Positions 24,720-32,432 of a stretch of 64,000 bases of DNA are shown one piece after another (the first letter of the stretch is position 1; each line of letters starts with the position of its first letter). Under the pieces are notes generated by a model. That model saw only the letters and a program-made list of their open reading frames with translations. It did not search any database and was not told the DNA's origin. Both the position numbers and the translations under genes were made by a program. Source of the stretch: JAJYSO01 sp964495935 (GTDB lineage: Bacteria > Bacteroidota > Bacteroidia > Flavobacteriales > Flavobacteriaceae); assembly GCA_964495935.1 (NCBI GenBank), contig CAZBXQ010000001.1:108504-172503 (forward strand), in the 5' to 3' direction.

Positions 24720-25943
24720 CTATTTTCTGCTCCCGTCTTCATCATATTCCGGATAAAGAAAATCGTTATACGGGTATCGGGTCACATGGATTTTCCGTAC
24801 CGCTTCATATACTCTTTTTCTAAATTCCTCTATATTTTCTTCCTCCAATGCCGAGATAAACAAAGCATCTCCATCTACCCGGTTCATCCAGGTTTTTTCC
24901 CATTCTTCAAGGGTATAATGGGCTTTGGTTCGCTCAGTCGCCAAGTCATCTTTCTCAATTTCCTCCGGTTCATAGGCATCAATTTTATTAAAAACCATCA
25001 GGGTCGGTTTATCTTTGCTATCGATTTCATCCAAAATCTTATTTACCGAATCAATATGATCTTCAAAACTATGATGAGAAATATCAACCACATGTAGTAG
25101 CAAATCGGCTTCCCGCACTTCGTCCAAGGTAGATTTAAAGGACTCCACCAATTGGGTGGGCAATTTTCTGATAAACCCCACCGTATCCGTCAGCAGAAAG
25201 GGCAGGTTCCGAATCACCACTTTTCGCACGGTGGTATCCAATGTGGCAAAAAGCTTATTTTCGGCAAAGACCTCACTTTTACTGATCAGATTCATCAAAG
25301 TTGATTTTCCTACATTGGTATAACCCACCAATGCCACTCGAATGAGTGCTCCCCGATTTCCACGTTGCACGGCCATCTGTTTGTCAATGGAGGCCAGTTT
25401 GTTTTTGAGTTTGGTAATCCGATCCCGAACAATCCGTCGGTCCGTTTCTATTTCCCGCTCGCCGGGCCCACGCATCCCAATTCCCCCGCGTTGTCGTTCG
25501 AGGTGCGTCCAGAGTCCGGCCAGTCGCGGCATTAAATACTCATATTGTGCTAATTCCACCTGTGTTCGCGCATAACTTGTTTTGGCGCGTTGTGCAAAAA
25601 TATCAAGAATCAAATACGTGCGATCCATCACCTTACACTTCAAAATCCGTTCAATATTCTTTTGCTGTGCAGGAGTCAATTCATCGTCAAAAATCACGGT
25701 ATCGACTTCGTTCTCCTGTATATATCGACGAACCTTCTCCATCTTGCCCGACCCAATAAAGGTCTTGGGATTGGGAGCTGTTCGTTTTTGCGTAAACCGT
25801 TTTAAAACCTCTCCTCCAGCGGTAAACGTCAAAAACTCCAACTCATCCAGATATTCCTCCAATTTCTCTTCGGTTTGATATTGGGTAATGATTCCTACCA
25901 ATACCGATTTTTCATATTTAATTTTATTTCCGGTTTCGATCAT
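24720..25943 (-). CDS. hflX: GTPase HflX
   Basis: A 407-residue ribosome-associated GTPase that splits stalled or hibernating ribosomes. The N-terminal HflX domain includes LTPAQQKNIERIL and RLAGLWTHLERQRGGIGMRGPGE. The G domain has GYTNVGKSTLMN (G1), DTVGFIRKLP (G3) and NKID (G4). The length matches the family. It is monocistronic, with its promoter region divergent from glnS. Confidence 0.96.
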   Translation of the reverse strand: MIETGNKIKYEKSVLVGIITQYQTEEKLEEYLDELEFLTFTAGGEVLKRFTQKRTAPNPKTFIGSGKMEKVRRYIQENEVDTVIFDDELTPAQQKNIERILKCKVMDRTYLILDIFAQRAKTSYARTQVELAQYEYLMPRLAGLWTHLERQRGGIGMRGPGEREIETDRRIVRDRITKLKNKLASIDKQMAVQRGNRGALIRVALVGYTNVGKSTLMNLISKSEVFAENKLFATLDTTVRKVVIRNLPFLLTDTVGFIRKLPTQLVESFKSTLDEVREADLLLHVVDISHHSFEDHIDSVNKILDEIDSKDKPTLMVFNKIDAYEPEEIEKDDLATERTKAHYTLEEWEKTWMNRVDGDALFISALEEENIEEFRKRVYEAVRKIHVTRYPYNDFLYPEYDEDGSRK

Positions 25944-26069
25944 GCAATTTATTTTCTATTATCGTTGATAAACATTCTATTTCACGGGGATGTCTATCCC
26001 GCTTTCTTCATTTCTGGCTATAAAGTTACTAAACCCTTAAAAATTAAGTGACGACTTTGCAAAATTTGG

Positions 26070-26077
26070 TAACTTTG
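26070..26077 (+). promoter_or_regulatory. -7 box for glnS
   Basis: TAACTTTG fits TAnnTTTG; a well-spaced -33 element is not evident. The 120-base leader that follows can fold through CCCGGAA and TTCCGGGG. Confidence 0.4.
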
Positions 26078-26206
26078 TCAGTTCATTTAAAAAATTTCAA
26101 CTCCCGGAAAAAGATCAGTTTTCCGCATAACAATAAACCTTCCGGGGATTAACCAAACCGAACACGAGCCGAACAGACGGCTGATAAAAGTGGATTAAAA
26201 TTGAAT

Positions 26207-27877
26207 ATGATAGAAAAAGGTCCAAATTTTTTAGAACAAATAATAGAAAAAGACTTAGACAAAGATTATACTCGGGAGGAATTAAAATTTCGTTTTCCGC
26301 CCGAGCCCAACGGGTATTTACATATTGGGCATGCCACTGCCATTCATCTCAACTTTGGATTGGGCAGAAAATACAAAGCTCCTGTCAACTTGCGATTTGA
26401 CGATACCAATCCCATCAAGGAAGAAAAAGAATATATTGACGCCATTAAACGCGATGTGGAATGGCTGGGTTTTAAATGGGATCGGGAATGTTATGCCTCC
26501 GATTACTTTCAACAACTCTACGACTGGGCGATACACCTGATCAAAAACGGAGATGCGTATGTGGACAGCCAAACTTCTGAGGAAATTGCCCAACAAAAGG
26601 GAACACCAACAGAACCCGGAACGGCAAGTCCTTTTCGAGAGCGTACAGTAGAAGAGAATCTCAAACTCTTTACCGCCATGAAAAATGGAGAAACTCCCGA
26701 AGGGAGGGATGTTCTACGTGCTAAAATCGACATGAAATCTCCCAATATGTTGATGCGCGATCCGATTATGTATCGCAGTATTCACAAACCCCATCATCGC
26801 ACCGGCGAGAAATGGAAAATTTACCCGATGTATGATTGGGCACATGGAGAAAGTGACTATATCGAAGGGGTTTCTCATTCCTTTTGCACCCTGGAGTTTT
26901 TACCGCATCGCGAAGTATATAACTGGTTTTTAAAAAAACTGGAAGATTTAGACCATCGCCGCCCTAAACAACGCGAATTTGCTCGTCGTAACCTCAGCCA
27001 CACCGTAGTGAGTAAACGCAAACTGGCTAAACTGATCGAAGAAGGCTATGTCGAGTCCTGGGACGATCCCCGCATGCCCACTCTATCGGGAATGCGCCGA
27101 CGTGGTTATTCCCCGGCCAGCATCCGCAATTTTGCAGCTTCTATCGGCGTGGGAAAACGAGAAAATCGAATTGACATGTCTCATCTCGAATTTTGCGTAC
27201 GAGATGATCTGAATAAAACGGCTCCCCGGGTCATGGGCGTTTTAGACCCACTCAAGATTGTTATCGAGAATTATGAGCAGGAAGAAGAGTGGCTGGAAGC
27301 CGAAAACAATCCGGAAGACGAAACGGCAGGCCGTCGAAAAGTGCCTTTTTCCAAAGAATTGTATATTGAACAAAAGGATTTTCGGGAGGAGGCCGGTCGC
27401 AAGTTCTTCAGGCTTAAATTAGGGAAAGAAGTACGCCTTAAAAATGCTTATATCATCAAGGCCGAACGGGTCGAAAAAGATAAAAACGGAAAAGTAACCA
27501 CCGTATATTGCTCGTATGATCCGAAGAGCAAAAGTGGAAGCGGCACTCCAGAAAGCCAACGCAAAGTAAAAGGAACCCTGCACTGGGTCTCGGTAAAACA
27601 TGCCATTCCTGTGGAAGTACGCCTGTACGACCGGCTTTTTACCGTGGAGGCTCCCGATGAAGACAAAGAAAAAGATTTTACCGAATTCATCAACCCGGAT
27701 TCTGTCCATATTATTACGGGCTATGCAGAACCCGGCCTGACAGCAGCTCAACCCCTGACCCGCTTTCAATTCCAACGGATAGGTTATTTCTGTGTCGATC
27801 GAGACACTACTCCCGAAAAATTGGTAGTGAACCAAACTGTTCCCCTTAGAGATTCCTGGAAAAAGAAAGGGAAGTAA
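26207..27877 (+). CDS. glnS: Glutaminyl-tRNA synthetase
   Basis: A class I synthetase of 556 residues, normal for GlnRS, charging tRNA-Gln directly. It has the HIGH motif in FPPEPNGYLHIGHA and the KMSKS equivalent in TVVSKRKLAKLI. The C-terminal anticodon-binding barrels are present (FSKELYIEQKDF and later). The open frame begins at a TTG six bases earlier; the ATG at 26207, giving M-I-E-K-G-P-N-F, is the better start. Confidence 0.97.
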   Translation: MIEKGPNFLEQIIEKDLDKDYTREELKFRFPPEPNGYLHIGHATAIHLNFGLGRKYKAPVNLRFDDTNPIKEEKEYIDAIKRDVEWLGFKWDRECYASDYFQQLYDWAIHLIKNGDAYVDSQTSEEIAQQKGTPTEPGTASPFRERTVEENLKLFTAMKNGETPEGRDVLRAKIDMKSPNMLMRDPIMYRSIHKPHHRTGEKWKIYPMYDWAHGESDYIEGVSHSFCTLEFLPHREVYNWFLKKLEDLDHRRPKQREFARRNLSHTVVSKRKLAKLIEEGYVESWDDPRMPTLSGMRRRGYSPASIRNFAASIGVGKRENRIDMSHLEFCVRDDLNKTAPRVMGVLDPLKIVIENYEQEEEWLEAENNPEDETAGRRKVPFSKELYIEQKDFREEAGRKFFRLKLGKEVRLKNAYIIKAERVEKDKNGKVTTVYCSYDPKSKSGSGTPESQRKVKGTLHWVSVKHAIPVEVRLYDRLFTVEAPDEDKEKDFTEFINPDSVHIITGYAEPGLTAAQPLTRFQFQRIGYFCVDRDTTPEKLVVNQTVPLRDSWKKKGK

Positions 27878-27888
27878 GTTGAATATGT

Positions 27889-27896
27889 TATATTTG
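27889..27896 (+). promoter_or_regulatory. -7 box for the ytxH operon
   Basis: TATATTTG is an exact TAnnTTTG box 38 bases before the YtxH gene; no clear -33 element. Confidence 0.45.
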
Positions 27897-27934
27897 TACT
27901 TTTAAAGTCTGCTAATCAAATAAATCATAAAAAA

Positions 27935-28339
27935 ATGTCTAAAATCAGCAACACTCTTATTGCCTTTCTATCGGGCGCTGCTATTGGTGCCGGTGCCGCA
28001 CTTTTATATGCTCCCGAGAGTGGAGAGGAAACCCGACGTAAACTGAGTAAAGAGGCCGAAAAAGCCCGAGACAAGGCCAAAGAACAATGGGATGAAACCT
28101 CGGTTTCTACGCGTAAAATGCTTTCTGAACTCGAAGAAAAACTAAATCAAGCCTTGTCCTCCGCCAGTTCAAAAGCCGATGACTTAATTGCATCTACCCA
28201 GAAAAAACTGGATAAGCTCAAAGAACAGCGCGAGCATCTTCAAAAAGAAGGGAAGGAAAAGGTAAAAGATGCCGGCAAAAAAGTTAAAAAAAAGGCGGAA
28301 CAGGCAGAAAAAAAGGTCGATAAAAATAAAACCGCATAA
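27935..28339 (+). CDS. YtxH domain-containing protein
   Basis: A 134-residue protein with an N-terminal glycine-rich hydrophobic segment, IAFLSGAAIGAGAALLYAPESGEETR, the signature of the YtxH (gas-vesicle/GvpP-like) family. A long charged coiled-coil tail rich in Lys, Glu and Ala follows. Such proteins are small membrane-associated stress proteins of unclear role. It is the first of three short genes with 8-bp gaps, whose products probably act together at the membrane. Confidence 0.88.
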   Translation: MSKISNTLIAFLSGAAIGAGAALLYAPESGEETRRKLSKEAEKARDKAKEQWDETSVSTRKMLSELEEKLNQALSSASSKADDLIASTQKKLDKLKEQREHLQKEGKEKVKDAGKKVKKKAEQAEKKVDKNKTA

Positions 28340-28347
28340 TCCGGACA

Positions 28348-28728
28348 ATGCCAATACCCAAGATCAAAGAAAATATCGGAGATCTCAATAAAGATGTCCG
28401 CAGCTATATTCATGCGAAATATGATTATTTGGAGCTCCGCATGCTCAAAAAAATTTCCAGGATCTTCACCCGGCTCCTTAAATTATTTCTGCTTTGTTTT
28501 CTTGCCGTGGTCGTGGTCACCTTATTATCTTTTGCAGCTTCTTTTTGGATCGGCGGGCAAATCGAGAGTTATGGCGGCGGGTTCTTAATTGTGGCGGGCT
28601 TCTATTTCCTGATTATGCTCATCATTCTGTTGTTTGGAAAGATGATATTCAGATCCGGAATCATTCGAAAAGTTTCTCAAGAAATCACCCGCATGAAAAA
28701 GGTTATTGTTGAAATTATAAAAAGCTAA
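28348..28728 (+). CDS. Phage holin family-like (DUF1469-type) membrane protein
   Basis: A 126-residue protein with an amphipathic N-terminal helix. Two strong transmembrane segments follow (about residues 45-68, LLKLFLLCFLAVVVVTLLSF, and 76-98, GGGFLIVAGFYFLIMLIILL). Automatic pipelines often call such proteins holin superfamily III, but no lysis gene is near and it sits with a YtxH gene. A chromosomal envelope-stress role is more likely than phage lysis. Confidence 0.75.
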   Translation: MPIPKIKENIGDLNKDVRSYIHAKYDYLELRMLKKISRIFTRLLKLFLLCFLAVVVVTLLSFAASFWIGGQIESYGGGFLIVAGFYFLIMLIILLFGKMIFRSGIIRKVSQEITRMKKVIVEIIKS

Positions 28729-28736
28729 TTTATTGC

Positions 28737-28976
28737 ATGAAACGTTATCGGAATCTAAAGGAGATTGACAACGATTTGCGAATCATGGAATTAAAAGTCC
28801 ATTTGGAGCGTGAAAAAATCAATATTGGAATTGCTGAACTCAAAAAGCAAACCCAACCTCAAGCCCTACTGAAGGACTTCCTGGCTTCCAGTGTTAAACA
28901 TATCTCCGTTTTCGGACTGTTGAGAGGACTCTTTAAAAGCAAGAAAAAAAGGAAATCCCGAAAAAACATCAGATAA
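28737..28976 (+). CDS. Small basic protein of the YtxH/holin-like trio
   Basis: 79 residues beginning M-K-R-Y-R-N-L-K-E-I-D-N-D-L-R, then a charged helix, a short region L-L-K-D-F-L-A-S-S-V and a basic end, KSKKKRKSRK. It resembles small flavobacterial proteins I recall as DUF6327, but this is not certain. It lies 8 bp after the holin-like gene and closes the trio. Confidence 0.65.
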   Translation: MKRYRNLKEIDNDLRIMELKVHLEREKINIGIAELKKQTQPQALLKDFLASSVKHISVFGLLRGLFKSKKKRKSRKNIR

Positions 28977-29066
28977 ACAAACCCCATTTATTAACATGTT
29001 GGCGTATTACAGGCATAAGCTTTCTTTTGACTCCAACAATTCAACCTTTAAAAAATACAACTGGAC

Positions 29067-29471
29067 ATGGAATTACAAAAAAACGACAACCACGTCAGCC
29101 CTACACTCCAAAAAGGAGTGAAAAATTATCTCATCGATATCGATGGGACCATTACGGAAGATGTGCCCAATGAAGAACCGGAACGAATGATTGACTGCCA
29201 ACCGTTTCCGGATGCCTTAGAAACCATAAATCGTTGGTACGAACAGGGGCATCAAATTTGTTTCTTTACTTCACGAACAGAAGATTTACGGGAGATTACC
29301 GAGAATTGGCTGCAGAAAAGCGGATTTAAATTTCATGCGCTCCTGATGGGAAAACCACGTGGCGGAAATTACCACTGGATTGACAATCACCTGGTTAGAG
29401 CTACCCGTTATAAAGGAAAATTTACCGACATGGTGGATAAGAAAGTAACCATTGAGGTTTTTGATGACTAA
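29067..29471 (+). CDS. HAD superfamily hydrolase-like protein
   Basis: A 134-residue small HAD protein. The catalytic Asp-x-Asp motif is YLIDIDGTI near residue 23. Motif II is FFTSRTEDLRE, and motif III/IV are probably MGKPRGGNYHWIDN. Databases often label relatives as phosphoheptose isomerase, which the sequence does not support. The substrate is unknown, probably a small phosphorylated compound. A strong bidirectional terminator follows. Confidence 0.8.
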   Translation: MELQKNDNHVSPTLQKGVKNYLIDIDGTITEDVPNEEPERMIDCQPFPDALETINRWYEQGHQICFFTSRTEDLREITENWLQKSGFKFHALLMGKPRGGNYHWIDNHLVRATRYKGKFTDMVDKKVTIEVFDD

Positions 29472-29492
29472 AAATCTCGATATAACCGTTAA

Positions 29493-29527
29493 AAAACTCC
29501 TGAAAACCATAGCCTTCAGGAGTTTTT
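29493..29527. terminator. Bidirectional terminator after the HAD gene
   Basis: AAAACTCCTGAA and TTCAGGAGTTTT pair in a 12-bp stem, with T and A tracts for both directions, between convergent genes. Confidence 0.9.
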
Positions 29528-29577
29528 TAATTTTTCATACACTCCGGGATAGTCCAAAATAGGAGATCGTACCGATA

Positions 29578-30975
29578 TCAATCTTCAAAATGCTCGGCGC
29601 GATAGTTTTCAATTTCCTGAGCCGTTGAAATAAGGCCTTCTCCCAGCAGACGATAGCCATCTTTGGTAATCAATAAATCATCCTCCACACGAATACCCCC
29701 AAAATCCCGATATTCATTTACCTTGTCATAATTGATAAACTGCGAGAGCCGGTCTTCCTTTTCCCATATATCGATCAGCTCGGGAATAATATAAATCCCC
29801 GGCTCGACCGTTACCACATTACCCGCTTTTAAGGGCCGGCCCAATCGCAACGATTTCCAGCCAAAGCTTTCCTGATCTTTGGGATCCTCTTGGGTATAGC
29901 CTACATATTGCTCTCCTAAATCCTCCATATCATGAACATCTAATCCCATATAGTGGCCTACCCCGCATTGAAAGAATAGCGTGAAAGCATCATGTGCAAC
30001 CGATTCCTTTACATCGCCTTTCATCAATCCCAAATCGGTAAGGCCCGCGGTAAGCACTTCAGCGGTCTTCAGGTGTACTTCCTTAAAGTTCAGGCCGGGC
30101 TTTAAAATCTCCTGAGATTCTTTAAAAGCGCGGTGAACAATCGCATATAATTCCCGTTGCCGGGTAGTAAATTTTTGATCTGCCGGAAAAGTACGCGTCA
30201 AATCTGCCGCATATCCTTTTGGGGTTTCGATTCCGGAATCGTTTAAAATCAGATCGCCGTGTTGGAGGGTATTCCCATGATAATGATTGTGCAGCGTCTC
30301 GCCGTTAACCGTCACGATCGGGGGATAAGAAAAAGGCATTTCGTGATCGGCACCAATCTTTTGAACAGCCGCCACTATTTCATATTCTCGGACTCCCGGA
30401 CGGGCCATAGCCATTGCTTTCAGGTGCATCGCATTGGTCACATTAACGGCCTTTTCGATTTCCTCAACCTCTTGGTCCTCCTTTATAGAGCGTTGTGCGG
30501 CTACAGCCTTAATGAACTCCACAGAAGGCTCCAAGCTTGCTATCGGAGCGTCAAAAAGAGTACTCAACAAAATCTTATTAACCGATTGATAGGGCGGCAA
30601 AAAGTGCACTTTACGTCCGTCTCTTTGAGCTTGGCCCAGATAATCGGCAAGCTTATCAAAATCTTGCGTTTCCCGAACCCCGACTCGTTCTGCCTTAGCA
30701 TGAATAGATTCCAACGCCCCCATCCACACGATCTCATCAATACTTAATTCATTTCCAAAAACAATTGTTTTATCATGATCTACATCAATAAGTGCCGCCA
30801 GTTTGGGCTCCTGAATTCCAAAATAATAAAGAAAGTTGCTGTCTTGGCGAAAGGGATAGGCATTATCCGCAAAGTTTCGGGGGTTTTCTATATTCCCAAG
30901 AAATAGCGCGATACCGCCCTTCAGTTGCTGTTTTAATTCTTCCCGTCGATGGATATACGTTGATTTAGAAAACAT
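29578..30975 (-). CDS. pepP: Xaa-Pro aminopeptidase (aminopeptidase P family, M24B)
   Basis: A 465-residue M24B metallopeptidase that removes N-terminal residues before proline. The N-terminal domain runs to about residue 180. Metal ligands follow: Asp in LNDSGIE, Asp in AADLTRTFPAD, His in CGVGHYMGLDVHD, Glu in VTVEPGIYI and Glu in GGIRVEDDL. The frame opens at 30999, but the ATG at 30975 (M-F-S-K-S-T-Y-I-H-R-R) fits the family start. It is monocistronic. Confidence 0.92.
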   Translation of the reverse strand: MFSKSTYIHRREELKQQLKGGIALFLGNIENPRNFADNAYPFRQDSNFLYYFGIQEPKLAALIDVDHDKTIVFGNELSIDEIVWMGALESIHAKAERVGVRETQDFDKLADYLGQAQRDGRKVHFLPPYQSVNKILLSTLFDAPIASLEPSVEFIKAVAAQRSIKEDQEVEEIEKAVNVTNAMHLKAMAMARPGVREYEIVAAVQKIGADHEMPFSYPPIVTVNGETLHNHYHGNTLQHGDLILNDSGIETPKGYAADLTRTFPADQKFTTRQRELYAIVHRAFKESQEILKPGLNFKEVHLKTAEVLTAGLTDLGLMKGDVKESVAHDAFTLFFQCGVGHYMGLDVHDMEDLGEQYVGYTQEDPKDQESFGWKSLRLGRPLKAGNVVTVEPGIYIIPELIDIWEKEDRLSQFINYDKVNEYRDFGGIRVEDDLLITKDGYRLLGEGLISTAQEIENYRAEHFED

Positions 30976-31082
30976 GTGTATAGTATTTTTAATGATCAAT
31001 TTGAGTACTTATCAATTCGGTAATATTCGGTTTATAATGCCAAGGTCTCCTACAAACCTTCCTTACCTCAAAAGATATCTAC

Positions 31083-31110
31083 AAAAAAGGCCGTCATACG
31101 ACAGCCTTTA
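31083..31110 (-). terminator. Terminator of the sucA-sucB operon
   Basis: On the minus strand, AAAGGC and GCCTTT with an inner GTC/GAC form a stem followed by six T, about 20 bases after the sucB stop. Confidence 0.8.
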
Positions 31111-31130
31111 CTTTTTTATACCGATTTCGG

Positions 31131-32393
31131 TTAGAGCTCCAAGGCCGCTTTTGCATCGCCGTTCATTAACAAATCAACCGGATTTTCCAAAGCTTTCTTT
31201 ACTTCAAACAGGAAGCTCACCGATTCCTTTCCATCGACCACGCGATGGTCGTACGAAAGGGCCACAAACATCACCGGCCGAACTTCTACCTGACCTTCTA
31301 CCGCTACCGGACGCTCTACGATATTGTGCATTCCCAAAATCGCACTTTGCGGGGGGTTAATAATCGGTGTTGACAACATGGAACCGAATACCCCGCCATT
31401 GGTAATGGTAAAGGTACCCCCGGTCATTTCATCAATAGAAAGTTTTCCGTCCCGGGCTTTTATCGCCAATCGCTTCACTTCTTCCTCGACTCCGCGAAAG
31501 CTCAGGTTCTCGGCATTTCGAATGACGGGCACCATTAAACCCCGCGGCCCCGAAACGGCAATACTGATGTCTTTGAAGTCATAGGTAATCATTTCTTTGC
31601 CATCGATCATGGCCCCCACCGTGGGATAGATATCCAGCGCGCGAACGCAAGCCAATGTAAAGAAAGACATGAATCCAAGGCTCACTCCGTGACGGGATTT
31701 AAAGGTTTCCTTATATTGCTTTCTCAATTCGAAAATAGCAGACATGTCAACTTCATTAAAAGTCGTTAACATGGCGGTTTCATTCTTCACCGATAGCAGT
31801 CGTTCGGCAGTTTTACGCCGCATCATTGACATGCGTTCCCGTTTTTCTCCACGTTTGCCGGGGCCCGGAGTGCCCATAGAAGGCTTGGCCTTAACCGCAT
31901 CTTCCTTGGTAATTCGACCCGCCTTGCCGCTTCCTTTTACAGCTGAAGCCTGAATCCCTTTTTCATCAAGGGTCTTTCGGGCAGCCGGGGAAGGCGTTCC
32001 GGTAGCATAGGTCTTTTCCTCTGGTTTTTTCTCCTTCTGGGGTTGTGGTGCAGGGTCGGGTGCCGGCGTCGATTCCTTTTGCTCTTCCGGTTCTTCTTTC
32101 GTTTCTTCTTCCTTCTCGTCACCTTTGGAGGAATCTTCGTTACCGGCCGGTTTTTCGGCATCGGTATCGATTAAACAAACCACTGCTCCCACTTCAACCT
32201 CATCCCCTTCTTCTGCTTTAAGGGTAATAATACCGCTATCTTCAGCCGGCAGCTCCAAGGTTGCTTTATCGCTGTCAACTTCGGCAATCGCCTGATCCTT
32301 TTCTACATACTCTCCATCCTCTACCAACCACTGGGCAATTTCTACTGAGGTAATTGATTCTCCCGGCGAAGGGACTTTCATTTCTAAGGCCAT
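31131..32393 (-). CDS. sucB: 2-oxoglutarate dehydrogenase E2, dihydrolipoyl succinyltransferase
   Basis: A 420-residue E2 component of the TCA-cycle 2-oxoglutarate dehydrogenase complex. An N-terminal lipoyl domain has the modified lysine in VDSDKATLELPAE (about residue 43). A Pro/Glu-rich linker follows, then the peripheral subunit-binding domain (PSPAARKTLDEKGI, KAGRITKEDA). The catalytic domain ends in the acyltransferase motif SYDHRVVDGKE. It lies 39 bp after sucA. Confidence 0.96.
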   Translation of the reverse strand: MALEMKVPSPGESITSVEIAQWLVEDGEYVEKDQAIAEVDSDKATLELPAEDSGIITLKAEEGDEVEVGAVVCLIDTDAEKPAGNEDSSKGDEKEEETKEEPEEQKESTPAPDPAPQPQKEKKPEEKTYATGTPSPAARKTLDEKGIQASAVKGSGKAGRITKEDAVKAKPSMGTPGPGKRGEKRERMSMMRRKTAERLLSVKNETAMLTTFNEVDMSAIFELRKQYKETFKSRHGVSLGFMSFFTLACVRALDIYPTVGAMIDGKEMITYDFKDISIAVSGPRGLMVPVIRNAENLSFRGVEEEVKRLAIKARDGKLSIDEMTGGTFTITNGGVFGSMLSTPIINPPQSAILGMHNIVERPVAVEGQVEVRPVMFVALSYDHRVVDGKESVSFLFEVKKALENPVDLLMNGDAKAALEL

Positions 32394-32432
32394 AATTCTA
32401 AATTATTTCTTTCTAACTATTCTTTTTAAACT

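Noticed and set aside
24306..24745. ORFs spanning the tandem repeat and the N gap
   Set aside because: They consist of repeat translation (LEYCS units) plus undefined bases, and are artefacts of the gap.
28348..28728. Prophage remnant indicated by a holin-like gene
   Set aside because: No endolysin, structural, integrase or attachment-site features are around it; the neighbours are a YtxH gene and housekeeping genes.
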